A DNA stretch of 64,000 nucleotides from an uncultured Flavobacteriales bacterium (GTDB lineage: Bacteria; Bacteroidota; Bacteroidia; Flavobacteriales_G; Salibacteraceae), in the NCBI GenBank assembly GCA_937121175.1, contig CAKZKD010000005.1:1-64000 (forward strand). Reading direction: 5' to 3'. Below are positions 40,988 to 51,257 of this stretch, piece by piece. A program made the position numbers and the translations under genes. A model generated the notes under the pieces. It had not been told where the DNA came from. It made no database searches and was given only the letters and a program-made list of their open reading frames with translations. Position 1 is the stretch's first letter, and each line of letters starts with the position of its first letter.

Positions 40988-42676
40988 TTACCCCCTCACC
41001 AATTTCTTGTACTTCAATCGAGTAGGTTGCGTATCGCCTAAACGCTTGCGTTTGTTTTCTTCGTATTCGGAGTAACTTCCTTCAAAATATTTCACCTGAG
41101 AATCGCCTTCAAAAGCCAAAATGTGAGTACAAATACGATCTAAGAACCAACGGTCGTGTGAGATAACCACGGCACAACCCGCAAAATTCTCTAACGCTTC
41201 TTCCAAAGCACGGAGGGTATTTACGTCAATGTCGTTGGTAGGCTCATCGAGTAACAACACGTTGGCTTCCATTTTTAATGTCATGGCCAAATGCAAACGA
41301 TTGCGCTCTCCACCAGAAAGTACATTTACTTTTTTCTGTTGGTCTGAACCTCCAAAATTGAACTTGGTACAATATGCTCGAGCATTGATTTTATTGTTTC
41401 CAATTTCAATCCAATCTGCACCATTTGAAAGTACATCGTAAACCGTTTTTTCTGGGTCGATGTCAGCATGAGATTGGTCAACATAAGCAACCTTTACGGT
41501 ATCTCCTACTTTAAACTCGCCGGAATTTGGTTTTTCCAAATCCATAATCATTCGGAAAAGCGTAGTTTTTCCAGCACCGTTTGGTCCTATGATGCCAACT
41601 ATTCCGTTTGGTGGTAATTTAAAATCTAGGTTCTCGTACAACAATCTTTCGTCGTAACCTTTAGCAACATCAACAGCCTCAATTACCTCAGCACCCAAAC
41701 GTGGTCCAGGCGGAATGAAGATTTCAAGGTTCTCCATTTTGTCCTTACCTTCTTCGTTCACCATTTTTTCGTAATTGGCAATACGAGCTTTCGATTTACT
41801 CTGTCGAGCTTTCGGCGCCATTCGAACCCATTCCAGTTCTCTTTCCAGCGTTTTTCTGCGCTTGCTTTCGGTTTTTTCTTCTTGTGCCATACGCTTGGTT
41901 TTTTGGTCTAACCAAGACGAGTAATTACCTTTCCAAGGAATACCTTGTCCTCGGTCCAATTCCAAAATCCAACCGGCAACGTTATCCAAGAAATATCTAT
42001 CGTGAGTAATGGCAATTACAGTTCCTTTATACTGCTGTAAATGTTGCTCTAACCAATACACCGATTCGGCATCCAAGTGGTTGGTTGGTTCGTCTAGTAA
42101 TAGAATATCCGGTTCTTTTAGGAGTAACCTGCACAATGCAACTCGACGTCTTTCTCCTCCAGACAAATTCTTGACGTTTGCGTCAGAATCTGGACAACGT
42201 AATGCGTCCATCGCTATGTCTAATTTGGTTTCTAATTCCCAAGCGTTGTGTTGTTCGATTAGGTCGTTTAGTTTGCCTTGACGTTCAATCAATTTTTCCA
42301 TTTTATCTGGATCTTCCATGACGGCCGGGTCCATAAAAGCGTTGTTCACTTCTTCGTATTCTTTAAGTATGTCAACGACTTCTTGCACGCCTTCTTTTAC
42401 GACTTCAATCACCGTTTTAGAATCGTCCATTTGTGGCTCTTGCTCCAAATAGCCTACCGAGTAGCCTTCGGAGAAATGAATATCGCCTTGAAAAGACTTT
42501 TCTTCTCCTGCAATGATGCGCATCAAGGTAGATTTACCTGAACCGTTAAGACCAATAATTCCAATCTTAGCTCCATAAAAGAAAGACAAGTGAATGTTTT
42601 TTAGAATCTGTTTTTGAGGTGGAATCACTTTAGAGATTCCATTCATGCTAAAAATTACTTTCTTATCGTCTGACAT
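40988..42676 (-). CDS. ettA: Energy-dependent translational throttle EttA (ABC-F)
   Basis: A 562-residue ABC-F protein with two ATPase domains and no membrane part. Walker A GLNGSGKST and signature LSGGERRRVAL lie in the first domain, GPNGAGKTT and LSGGERNRLHLAM in the second, with a linker rich in Lys and Arg (QKTKRMAQEEKTESKRRKTLEREL). EttA binds the ribosomal E-site and gates the first step of elongation according to the ATP level. ATG at 42676 is chosen; the longer open frame has no support. The length equals that of EttA rather than other ABC-F types. Confidence 0.96.
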   Translation of the reverse strand: MSDDKKVIFSMNGISKVIPPQKQILKNIHLSFFYGAKIGIIGLNGSGKSTLMRIIAGEEKSFQGDIHFSEGYSVGYLEQEPQMDDSKTVIEVVKEGVQEVVDILKEYEEVNNAFMDPAVMEDPDKMEKLIERQGKLNDLIEQHNAWELETKLDIAMDALRCPDSDANVKNLSGGERRRVALCRLLLKEPDILLLDEPTNHLDAESVYWLEQHLQQYKGTVIAITHDRYFLDNVAGWILELDRGQGIPWKGNYSSWLDQKTKRMAQEEKTESKRRKTLERELEWVRMAPKARQSKSKARIANYEKMVNEEGKDKMENLEIFIPPGPRLGAEVIEAVDVAKGYDERLLYENLDFKLPPNGIVGIIGPNGAGKTTLFRMIMDLEKPNSGEFKVGDTVKVAYVDQSHADIDPEKTVYDVLSNGADWIEIGNNKINARAYCTKFNFGGSDQQKKVNVLSGGERNRLHLAMTLKMEANVLLLDEPTNDIDVNTLRALEEALENFAGCAVVISHDRWFLDRICTHILAFEGDSQVKYFEGSYSEYEENKRKRLGDTQPTRLKYKKLVRG

Positions 42677-42702
42677 AGCTTTTGGATTTGAATTAACGGG
42701 CT

Positions 42703-42733
42703 CAAATGTAATTTTTAGAGTTGGCAATTGAAA
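42703..42733 (-). promoter_or_regulatory. Candidate ettA promoter
   Basis: On the minus strand TTTC (42730..42733), a 19-base spacer and TACATTTG (42703..42710) fit the Bacteroidota promoter except for the last base of the -33 box. The -7 box is 26 bases before the ettA ATG. Confidence 0.5.
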
Positions 42734-42816
42734 GAGGTTAACGCACATTAATACGTTCAGAAAAATTGGTATTCTCGATACACAAAAGCAACGCAAATTC
42801 TACTTTGGCCTTCGAT

Positions 42817-43341
42817 ATGGATACTAAAACCACAGTTACAATTCTCGTTTTGAGCGCCATTGCGTCAGTTGTTGGCTTTATCATGATGTTCCTTTTCCCG
42901 AATGAACTTGGGCCAAAACTAGCTTTGGGAGGCTCGGCGATTAGTCAGTTGGCTGCAATAATTTATTTATGGCCATCAGCTACAATTACCAAAAAGAAAA
43001 CTTGGAAATTTATTATTGGCAGTATAGCTCTTACTGCAGTTGGCGCTTACGTTAACCAATTTTCCATGACTTGGGGTTCCACCTTATCGTTCATTGGCTA
43101 TATTGGGGTAATTGGCTTGTACTTTATTCATTTCTCACAGAAAAAATCCAGAAGCAAATTAGATTTAATCAAGGTGCTTTGGGTTGTTACAACGTATTTT
43201 TTGGTCATGCTAAATGCCCTTTTCTCATCTATTCCAACCGATTTAGAATTCCTAACTACTCCATTGCTGTGGTACGGAGCTTATTTGTTTTATCAGCAAA
43301 AAGAAAATGCTGATTCAGACCGTAAACGCGCTGGATGGTAA
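42817..43341 (+). CDS. Small integral membrane protein, unknown function
   Basis: The 174-residue protein is predicted to have five or six membrane helices (VTILVLSAIASVVGFIMMF; IIGSIALTAVGAYV; TLSFIGYIGVIGLYF), with short loops and a basic, charged end. No family is recognised. ATG at 42817 is chosen because the preceding codons would overlap the ettA promoter region. It is divergent from ettA and ends 5 bases before the stop of the MFS gene on the other strand. Confidence 0.72.
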   Translation: MDTKTTVTILVLSAIASVVGFIMMFLFPNELGPKLALGGSAISQLAAIIYLWPSATITKKKTWKFIIGSIALTAVGAYVNQFSMTWGSTLSFIGYIGVIGLYFIHFSQKKSRSKLDLIKVLWVVTTYFLVMLNALFSSIPTDLEFLTTPLLWYGAYLFYQQKENADSDRKRAGW

Positions 43342-43346
43342 TATTG

Positions 43347-44555
43347 CTAATTCGTTTTTGAAAACCGCCAAGCAGCGATCATTCCAATAAAAGAGAAACC
43401 AGAAAGCACGGCAAATACTAATCTGTGACCCAACTCACCTTCAAAATTATCAAGTAAATAGCCCATTAATGGGCTCATAAAAACATCAGGCGTATAACCG
43501 ACAATAGATATAATTCCCACCGCTGTTCCTGTTGTGGCTACTCCAATTTTAGCGGAATCCATTATGGCAAAATAGACTCCTCTCAAGCCGTAAATTCCAG
43601 CTGCTATTACAACCAAGTTCACCAACGGTAGAATTACTCCAATACTTGAAATCCCCAAGCTCAAAAGAATACCGCCAACGATCGAAATCAAAAATGCAGC
43701 AGTTATAATTTTTCCGCCAGAGAATCGGTCAGCCATAAGCCCTGCTGTTATTGCAAATACTGGTCGTAGCCAAATTGCTCCAGTGCCTACCCAAGAAGAT
43801 TGTACTTCATCAAAGGACAGAACATCACTAGCAAAAAGGGAGAAATCGTCGGTGATTTTATACCCTACGTATGCACAAACCACGATTATCGATTGCAACC
43901 ACAATTTCTTATTCTTCAATAATTGACTCCAATCAATAGTTGATTGATTTTCAAGTGACTTTTCCATTTTAGGTAAACCAAAAAACACAACTACCCCAGC
44001 CAAAAAAGTGACTGAACTGGTCACCAATAAAACCATTTGAAACGAATCGGTATTGTCCGTAGTTTCCATTTGATTTGCAAAAACAGCAACACCCAATGTA
44101 CCCATCAAAGCTGCGAGCAGCCCTCTTCCGCCTTCTAGGAAACCAAAAGCTTTTCCTTGCAAGTGAGCGCCACCCCACAATCGCGTTGACTTGATTAGTG
44201 CTGCCCAAAAAACTAAAATGGTAGAGCAACCCCAATATGCATACAACCCAATTCCATAAATACTTGGAAATATAATTAACGCAAAGCCTCCAAGTGCCGT
44301 TAAAACAAGACCTAATGAAAGCAAGTTTTTCGGTTGAAATTTATCGGCTAGTGGTCCTCCAATAATATAGGATATCATGGCTACAATTCCGTAAGCCGAG
44401 AAGTAGGTTCCTAACTCAGTATTCGAAATTTCATAAACGGAAAGAATGGAAGGGCGAAAAATTCGAGGAATAACAAAGGGCAGAAAAAAAACGGCTTCTC
44501 CTGCTAAAACCAACAGGATTAGTGAACCGTAATTTCTATTTGCGTTAGCCATCAT
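43347..44555 (-). CDS. Major facilitator superfamily transporter
   Basis: The 402-residue protein has about twelve membrane helices. The first cytoplasmic loop has GGPLADKFQPKN, a variant of the MFS motif A, with GLMADRFSGGK in the second half. This suggests the usual duplicated 6+6 fold. The substrate cannot be told from sequence. The second ATG (44552) or the first (44555) is the start rather than GTG at 44564. A single gene, convergent with the small membrane protein gene. Confidence 0.88.
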   Translation of the reverse strand: MMANANRNYGSLILLVLAGEAVFFLPFVIPRIFRPSILSVYEISNTELGTYFSAYGIVAMISYIIGGPLADKFQPKNLLSLGLVLTALGGFALIIFPSIYGIGLYAYWGCSTILVFWAALIKSTRLWGGAHLQGKAFGFLEGGRGLLAALMGTLGVAVFANQMETTDNTDSFQMVLLVTSSVTFLAGVVVFFGLPKMEKSLENQSTIDWSQLLKNKKLWLQSIIVVCAYVGYKITDDFSLFASDVLSFDEVQSSWVGTGAIWLRPVFAITAGLMADRFSGGKIITAAFLISIVGGILLSLGISSIGVILPLVNLVVIAAGIYGLRGVYFAIMDSAKIGVATTGTAVGIISIVGYTPDVFMSPLMGYLLDNFEGELGHRLVFAVLSGFSFIGMIAAWRFSKTN

Positions 44556-44645
44556 CAACTGCACAAATATCAGAAATGTGGGTCAACTTCATAACTGACG
44601 GTTATCAATTTTCATTTTAAAAAGTCGGACTATTTTCGGTTCGAG

Positions 44646-45158
44646 ATGAAAGTACCTCCAAAGGAAGAACTATCGATTAGGGAAATTCGCCCAAGGTTTA
44701 ATCAAGATGTAGATTATTCATTCGAAGAATTAAAAGAACTTTTAGAAACGGCCTTAGCTGAACCAAACTCACCAGTAACGGGTAAAGTTCACCGAGGCTA
44801 TGCTTCATTTTTTATTCCTCTGAAAGACCAACACTATTGGTCGCCCCAACTTTCGGTAACTTTTGAAGAACTAAAAAACGGCACGCACATTAGAGGACTT
44901 TACGGCCCAAAACCATCCGTTTGGACCATGCTAATGTTCTTTTATGCTCTTATTGGGTTTGCGAGTATTGTTGTCACTATTATGGGATTTGGGTTGCAGT
45001 CGTTAAATAAAGACGGCAGCATTTTGTGGGCACTACCTTTTTTAATCGCAGCCTTTTTTTCGATCTATGCAGTTGGCTACTTTGGAAAAAAGAAAGGTTA
45101 CGATGAAATAGTAACTATCCACAACTTTTTTGAGAATGCCATTGGTGAAGAGTTTTAA
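44646..45158 (+). CDS. Membrane-anchored hypothetical protein
   Basis: The 170-residue protein has a cytoplasmic N-terminal part of about 95 residues (SIREIRPRFNQDVDYSFEELKEL; HRGYASFFIPLKDQHYWSPQLSV) and two membrane helices (WTMLMFFYALIGFASIVV; LPFLIAAFFSIYAVGYF). I recognise no family. A candidate -7 box TATTTTCG, one mismatch from consensus, is 15 bases before the ATG. The gene stands alone between the divergent MFS gene and a T9SS cargo gene. Confidence 0.75.
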   Translation: MKVPPKEELSIREIRPRFNQDVDYSFEELKELLETALAEPNSPVTGKVHRGYASFFIPLKDQHYWSPQLSVTFEELKNGTHIRGLYGPKPSVWTMLMFFYALIGFASIVVTIMGFGLQSLNKDGSILWALPFLIAAFFSIYAVGYFGKKKGYDEIVTIHNFFENAIGEEF

Positions 45159-45237
45159 TACTCCCAAACCACTCTCATATCTTTTCGTTCATTTTACTAG
45201 ACAGGATAACCTCCACAAAAAAGGTGGTTTATCTTAC

Positions 45238-45245
45238 TAAATTTG
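45238..45245 (+). promoter_or_regulatory. Candidate -7 element for the 45266 gene
   Basis: TAAATTTG matches TAnnTTTG and lies 21 bases before the chosen ATG. No TTG is found 19 bases upstream. A small imperfect hairpin (AACCTCC/GGTGGTT) precedes it. Confidence 0.4.
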
Positions 45246-45265
45246 TGAAACTAAATAGCACGATT

Positions 45266-47233
45266 ATGAAGCATTGGATAGGAGTTTTTTTGGCGTTGGC
45301 AGTTGCTTTTCAGGTGACAGCACAGGAGTACCGAACCACAGAACATTTCGCTAAAAAGATAAACACCTTCGAGCCTAAGAAAACGTCTAACGTTTACAAT
45401 GCTCGCATCGAGCCGAAATCAGAAGCCCCCTACCCTTCAGGCAAGGACTACCGCTCGTATCTCATGAAAGTAAAAACAGATTACGCCAAAAATCATCCTG
45501 CAAAATTCTATGAAGATGATTTTGCTTCCAGAGCCGATGCACCTTCTATTATTCAGGATTTTGGAACGTATTTCTTCCCACCAAATAGAGACCCTATATT
45601 ACATACTGGGGGAACACCAAACGACAATTCTCTAGCTTTCGCGAATAATGGTAATTTGATGGTCGCATGGAATTCTCAAATTTATGCTCACGACGTTCAA
45701 GCCGATACTCCGATTTTCAGAAATGGCCCGTTTTTAACTACGCTGACGTTTCAGGATTTTGCTGGAAACTATACAACCGACCGTCCTTTTGACCCTAAGA
45801 TTCTGTATGATGCTGAAGAGGATAAGTTCATCCTTTTGTTTTTAAGTGGGAGAGATACAGCTAATTCTAAAACTATTATCGGTTTCAGCACCACTAACAA
45901 CCCTTCCGATAAGTGGAACGTTTATGAAATTGATGGAAACCCGCTAAAAAACAATACCTGGACTGATTATCCTCAGGTTGCGCTTACAAGTAACGAATTG
46001 TTCTATACGGTGAATTTACTCAAAGCTGGAGAAAGCTGGATTGCTGGTTTCGACCAGACGATTGTTTGGCAAATTGACAAACATTCTGGTTTTGATGGAG
46101 ATTCAACCTTAAGCCTAAAACTGTGGGACAATATAACATACGCTGGGAAACCGCTCCGTTATTTCAGGCCTATTAAAAACGGTTCAGGTCCTACAGGTAG
46201 TAATATGTATTTCATTTCTAACAGAGGTGTTCCGGTTGAATGGAACGATACTTCGATCGTTAAAAACGATTCGATATTCTTACTAGAAATCACAAACGAA
46301 ATGAATGCTTCACCTCAACTTACCGTAAAAGCAATGAAAGCTAATGACACCTATCAAACTCCAACGAATGCAACTCAGGCCGACGGACATATATTCTTTA
46401 CCAACGACTCTCGAGTACTAGGAGGGTTTTACAACAACAACGAAATTCAATTTGTAGGGAATACAATGGATAAAACTACAAACCGACCTGCGGTTTATCA
46501 CGGTATAATTAGAAACGTAAGTTCCACTCCTACTGTATCCTTAAAAACCATTGGCCATGGTAGTTTAGATTACGGATTCCCAAACATCGCCTACACTGGC
46601 ATAAGTACTGTAAATCAGAGTTCTGTAATAGGATTCAATCACACTTCTGCAACTGATTTTGCAGGGTATTCTTGTGTTTATTATGACGGAAGTGGGACCT
46701 ATTCTGCTCCAAAAATCTTGAAAGAAGGCGATAATTACGTTGATGGTATTCCTTGGTCGAATGGCGATAGAACGTATGAACGTTGGGGCGATTATTTTGG
46801 CATTCAACGTAATTTCAGAGCACCAAAACAAGTTTGGTTGTCTGGCTACTTTGGACAAAGCACCAAGCAGCCAGCATCTTGGATAACCCATGTAAAAGCG
46901 CCCTTTGATGCCAATGACCCAGATGATGGAATAGATACTTCCTATTATCCGCTCAATACAAACGAGTCAACAATTTCCACAGAAAGTCGAGTTTACCCTA
47001 ACCCAAGTAACGGTGAGATTAACGTAGAATTTAGTTCAAGTAAAAATCAGGTGGTTACCGTTAAACTCATATCAATGAATGGAAACGAGCCTATTAAATT
47101 GCTTGAAGGACAAATTTTCGCAGGAATCAACGAACTGAAATTCGAAGGCAACTCTTTCAGTCCTGGTATATATGTTCTAACAATTTCTGCCCAAGATGAA
47201 GCTATTTACAAGCAAAAGTTGATTATTGAATAA
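45266..47233 (+). CDS. Large secreted T9SS cargo protein, unknown function
   Basis: The 655-residue protein has a signal peptide (MKHWIGVFLALAVAFQVTAQ), a long beta-rich body, and a type A T9SS sorting domain of about 75 residues starting RVYPNPSNGEINVEF and ending QKLIIE. The body holds repeated strand patterns such as DPKILYDAEEDKFILLFLSG and NDSLAFANNGNLMVAW (in part), like a beta-propeller with no catalytic residues I know. ATG at 45266 is chosen over an upstream frame start. The last 11 bases overlap the 3' end of the convergent subtilase gene, inside a perfect palindrome. Confidence 0.85.
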   Translation: MKHWIGVFLALAVAFQVTAQEYRTTEHFAKKINTFEPKKTSNVYNARIEPKSEAPYPSGKDYRSYLMKVKTDYAKNHPAKFYEDDFASRADAPSIIQDFGTYFFPPNRDPILHTGGTPNDNSLAFANNGNLMVAWNSQIYAHDVQADTPIFRNGPFLTTLTFQDFAGNYTTDRPFDPKILYDAEEDKFILLFLSGRDTANSKTIIGFSTTNNPSDKWNVYEIDGNPLKNNTWTDYPQVALTSNELFYTVNLLKAGESWIAGFDQTIVWQIDKHSGFDGDSTLSLKLWDNITYAGKPLRYFRPIKNGSGPTGSNMYFISNRGVPVEWNDTSIVKNDSIFLLEITNEMNASPQLTVKAMKANDTYQTPTNATQADGHIFFTNDSRVLGGFYNNNEIQFVGNTMDKTTNRPAVYHGIIRNVSSTPTVSLKTIGHGSLDYGFPNIAYTGISTVNQSSVIGFNHTSATDFAGYSCVYYDGSGTYSAPKILKEGDNYVDGIPWSNGDRTYERWGDYFGIQRNFRAPKQVWLSGYFGQSTKQPASWITHVKAPFDANDPDDGIDTSYYPLNTNESTISTESRVYPNPSNGEINVEFSSSKNQVVTVKLISMNGNEPIKLLEGQIFAGINELKFEGNSFSPGIYVLTISAQDEAIYKQKLIIE

Positions 47234-47244
47234 TCAACTTTTGC
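47212..47244. terminator. Perfect palindrome shared by two convergent gene ends
   Basis: GCAAAAGTTGATTAT (47212..47226) and its exact inverse (47230..47244) form a fifteen-pair stem with a three-base loop TGA. On each strand the palindrome encodes the end of a T9SS sorting domain: QKLIIE-stop on plus and QKLIIQ-stop on minus. It can act as a two-way terminator, although no T-run follows on either strand. Confidence 0.65.
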
Positions 47245-50200
47245 GTTTGTGTTCCTTTCGAATGCTGTATTTCTATTAAATATACTCCGCGTTCCAATTG
47301 AGAAACATCTAACTCTAATTCAGTTGTACTTGTCTCTAGATTAGGCACTAAAACTACTTTACCATTAATATCCTGAAGAGAAACTTGAACCTCACTCAAA
47401 TTAGATTTATTCCAATTTAACGTTACAAAGTCTTCTGCGGGATTTGGATAAATGGATACACTACCAAGTGATTTTAATTCAGCGATATCCGTTAAAACTT
47501 CCATTTTCACTGAATCTACACCACATTGTGTTTCCACTTTTAGGAATACAACATGCTCTTCTCCAGAGTAAAACTCGTACGTCGGACTACTCGCAGTTGA
47601 TGTATCAACGTTGCTAAACTCCCAGTAATAGCTAATAGCTCCCGGAGTTGTTACATTAAACTCATACTTCCCATTTGGCAACTTAGTGTAGGTGAAATTT
47701 GCCTTTGGAACGTCTGTAAACTTTATATCATCTAGAGCAATATCGCTGCGAATTCCATTACCAGTTATTCCTCTAAATCGGATTCGAATTACAGAACCTA
47801 TATGAGTTGACAAGTCAATCTCGTTATTTGTCCAACGGTTGCCAACATCTCCAGAAACAATTGTTGTAATATCATTTGTCCACACACCATTTTTATACAA
47901 ATCGACATGCAGTTCGCCCATATCTACACCATACATGTGGTACCAATAGTTGAGTTTTGGATTTCTTCCTCCGGTTAAATCAATGCATGGACTTATGAGA
48001 GAAGCCTCTTGATTAGCACAATCACCTGAAGATTCTAAATACACATATTTACCTGAGCCATTACCAGTGGTATTATCTACCGTAGGACCTGTTGTTCTAG
48101 TATTAGTTCCCGCACGATCAACTCTCCAATCAATATCATCTTCAAATCCATTGATTGCATTTATCCAACCTTCGGTTAAACTACAAGTAGTGATACCACA
48201 GTCGTTTTCTACGCCACATAAATCAACACTTTCAAAATCATAGGTGTAACAAGATGGCTGAACAACGTCACTTTCATAAATCTCCACATTAGAAACCAGC
48301 GTATCATTAAATCTGTTTTGGTCAGCAGGGTCATCCATCCATACTTTCAATGTATTCGAACCTAAATTATAAGTGGCCTTCTGTGTAAATGTATAATAAA
48401 TCGTTTGTCCAATTCCTATTAAACCAACGTAGGATTCTTTAACAACGGCTCCACCGTTTACTTGCATATAAACATCCAAATTATTAAAGGTTGAGTTTTC
48501 TTTATTTTCAATTTCAACCTTAACCGTTTTTTGGTTGTTTACTGTTCCACAATCAACTATACTTCCCCCACCTTGCGCAATTGTAGTAACCTCTAAATCA
48601 GAAGACAACGGACAATTAAGTAATCTTGGTACTTTTATAATAGACTTGGTCCTTCGACTTTTTGTTCCATCAGCGTTTACTGCATCAAGCGCGAAGTGCA
48701 TCTCTTGAAATGGATTATAATTTGCTCCCTTATAAACATACGGCGATTGCATTTGTGTGGCTATTACTTCCATATACTTCTGCCCCATAGTATATATATT
48801 AAAATTGGCTGCTCCATTCATATTTGCCCACGACAACTCCATACTATCTGGACATATTTTTGTGATGTTTATACCAGATGGCTGAGGCGAAATTGTGAAT
48901 GTATTAGACTTATCAGAAATACCGTTTGCGGAAATATTTATCATAGCTTTTCCAGTGAATCCGTTTACTACTCTCCATTCGTAAAACCTATCCCTTGCAG
49001 GTACAATTGTCGAAATTGTATTCCAAGTATTGCCACTATCCAAAGAATACTCTAAGGTAAATGTTCCAACCTTGACAGGTGCGCTCCAACGAATTACTTC
49101 ATTTTCTCCAGGAACAAAAGATTCACCACCTGTTGGGTATTCCAATTCTATTCCTTCATCTTCTAAGTAATAGATGACATGATATTTCTGCGGTCCTTGT
49201 GCCAATGCAGTTCCCTTAACATTAATCGTATAAGAGCCTGTAGGCATATTTGTAATTGCTATTTGCTCCATATTGTTAATGTTATCTACCCCATTTTTGG
49301 CCGGGTTATCCAAAGAGTCCACAGAAGAAATATCTAATACAAATGGCAAATAGGTTTTATTATTTGGATCCACCAATTCCAAATCAAGATTGTTCACTAA
49401 AGGAACACTTGCATTAGCCGCCCCTCTTGGGTCATTCCAAGCCAACATAATTTTCGCCAACTTTTTATTGGCGGGAATTGTTATTTGATGAGAATTACTT
49501 CCTCCATTGGCAACAGTTCCCGAAAAATGTGTTGCACCATCGATAACTTTAAATGCCTTTCTCGCATTAATTCTTCCGAAACCGTACTTGAAATCAGGTC
49601 CAGCGTTTCCTACATCGTCGGCGGTATTACAAGCAACGGCTTTCATAAAAACCGCTTCGGGATACATGTTATTGTGCTTTTCCTTATATGCTTGGTACAG
49701 CAAAGCCATTGTACCAGATACTCCTGGGCACGACATGGAAGTACCTGTTTTGAATACATAGTCATTCACATCTGAGGTGCTCCAAACTTGCGTTCCTACA
49801 GCTGATATTTCTGGTTTTATTCTTCCATCCTGTGCTGGACCTCTACTGCTCGAAGCATTCACCTCATCCAAGTAAGTCAAGTTAGCCACGGCCAAAACGT
49901 TTTTCGCCACCTTATGACCACCTGTAATATTATACCAACCACCATTATTTCTTCCGGCGTTTCCAGCAGAAAACACATGCAACAATGAAGGCATTTGCTC
50001 CGTTTGAATATCTAATTCTCTAGCAAAACTGGTATAGCCAGCGTTTTGTCCATTTGAATATGAGGTACTCGTTATTTTTATGTCATGCTTGCTGTAATGA
50101 CTTGCAATCGAATCGAAACCTGGATATCCTTCACCAGCCGCACCATAAACATAAATTGTGGCAGCTGGAGCCATTCCCTTTCCTAGAGGGTCTAAATTTC

Positions 50201-51029
50201 CAGCAGCCATTATTGTTCCACCACAATGGTCCCCGTGGTCACCATTGTTAGTTGCAATGTACTGTGCGCCTATTCTACCAGCGTAATCAAGGTGTGGTCC
50301 AATAACACCATCATCTTGCAGCATAACACTAATTCCGGATCCGTCTAATTCTTTACTTAAGCCTGTAAAGTTCTTGGTTAAACTTCCCACTCGATGTGAA
50401 TTTCGAGCTTTATAATTTTCAGGTTCCCCTTTCTGATCAATTGGCTCAATAAATTGGACAAAATCTAAGGCTGCTACTTTCGATAAATTGTACATTGGAA
50501 CTTGCACTCTAAAGGTTGATGCCAAGGCACTCACTTTAACCACCTGAACTTCAAGTTTCGCAAATTCCGAATGAACATTCGCCTGATGGGCATATTCAGA
50601 AACAATTACATTTAGTTTTAATAACCCATCTACAAGAACATGTTCAGGAAAAGAAAATCCGCTGTTGAGAGTAGGATCAAGCTTTACAGATGCAGGTAAT
50701 TTTTGTAGTCCAAGAACACCGAATGTTGTGAGCTCAGCTTTGGTTACCTCTTCATGAATATAAATGTAATAACATTGGTTCCCAACATAATCGCCTATTG
50801 CAATTCCCCTTTGTAGTAATTCTTCTCGTTGATTTGCGTCAAAAAAACTTTGAGACAATGCAACTCCATAAAAAGGTGAGTGTGATGAAATTTTTTCTAA
50901 TAAAGCACCTTCGACTTCATGTTTTATTTCAATCGTACCTCCCAAGAGGTTCAATTGAGAGTATTTCAGTTGTGCATGAACATTAAACGATAATACAAAA
51001 CCTAGTAAAATAAGGGTAAAGCGAACCAT
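47223..51029 (-). CDS. Large secreted subtilisin-like protease with T9SS domain
   Basis: The 1268-residue protein has a signal peptide (ending FNVHAQ) and an S8 catalytic domain: Asp near 240 (LQDDGVIG), His near 268 (HGDHCGGT), Asn in SAGNA, and Ser near 431 (GTSMSCPG). After it come a P-domain-like strand region, fibronectin or Ig-like domains, a MAM/concanavalin-like domain (residues about 950-1120; TGGRNPKLNYWYHMYGVDMG), a PKD domain (YYWEFSNVDTS) and a C-terminal type A sorting domain (SIYPNPAEDFVTLNW to QKLIIQ). It is predicted to be exported by T9SS to the cell surface. ATG 51029 is preferred over TTG 51035. Its 3' end overlaps the convergent gene by 11 bases. Confidence 0.92.
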   Translation of the reverse strand: MVRFTLILLGFVLSFNVHAQLKYSQLNLLGGTIEIKHEVEGALLEKISSHSPFYGVALSQSFFDANQREELLQRGIAIGDYVGNQCYYIYIHEEVTKAELTTFGVLGLQKLPASVKLDPTLNSGFSFPEHVLVDGLLKLNVIVSEYAHQANVHSEFAKLEVQVVKVSALASTFRVQVPMYNLSKVAALDFVQFIEPIDQKGEPENYKARNSHRVGSLTKNFTGLSKELDGSGISVMLQDDGVIGPHLDYAGRIGAQYIATNNGDHGDHCGGTIMAAGNLDPLGKGMAPAATIYVYGAAGEGYPGFDSIASHYSKHDIKITSTSYSNGQNAGYTSFARELDIQTEQMPSLLHVFSAGNAGRNNGGWYNITGGHKVAKNVLAVANLTYLDEVNASSSRGPAQDGRIKPEISAVGTQVWSTSDVNDYVFKTGTSMSCPGVSGTMALLYQAYKEKHNNMYPEAVFMKAVACNTADDVGNAGPDFKYGFGRINARKAFKVIDGATHFSGTVANGGSNSHQITIPANKKLAKIMLAWNDPRGAANASVPLVNNLDLELVDPNNKTYLPFVLDISSVDSLDNPAKNGVDNINNMEQIAITNMPTGSYTINVKGTALAQGPQKYHVIYYLEDEGIELEYPTGGESFVPGENEVIRWSAPVKVGTFTLEYSLDSGNTWNTISTIVPARDRFYEWRVVNGFTGKAMINISANGISDKSNTFTISPQPSGINITKICPDSMELSWANMNGAANFNIYTMGQKYMEVIATQMQSPYVYKGANYNPFQEMHFALDAVNADGTKSRRTKSIIKVPRLLNCPLSSDLEVTTIAQGGGSIVDCGTVNNQKTVKVEIENKENSTFNNLDVYMQVNGGAVVKESYVGLIGIGQTIYYTFTQKATYNLGSNTLKVWMDDPADQNRFNDTLVSNVEIYESDVVQPSCYTYDFESVDLCGVENDCGITTCSLTEGWINAINGFEDDIDWRVDRAGTNTRTTGPTVDNTTGNGSGKYVYLESSGDCANQEASLISPCIDLTGGRNPKLNYWYHMYGVDMGELHVDLYKNGVWTNDITTIVSGDVGNRWTNNEIDLSTHIGSVIRIRFRGITGNGIRSDIALDDIKFTDVPKANFTYTKLPNGKYEFNVTTPGAISYYWEFSNVDTSTASSPTYEFYSGEEHVVFLKVETQCGVDSVKMEVLTDIAELKSLGSVSIYPNPAEDFVTLNWNKSNLSEVQVSLQDINGKVVLVPNLETSTTELELDVSQLERGVYLIEIQHSKGTQTQKLIIQ

Positions 51030-51257
51030 AATCAAGTTTTTTAATGAGCCGTTGAAAGTACTTATAAATTGTTTTTTAAACTGTTAAAGAAGAGACGTTT
51101 TTATAAGTAGAAATGTTCCGGACTCAAATTTCATGGATGTAATATCCGCCAATCACTTCTTTTTCAATGTTTTTACCATATCCAACTTTGCTTTGGAATG
51201 CCAATGCAGAAAGAATATTTATTTTCGCAGCTTCATTTTTTAGAAAGAAAACACATT

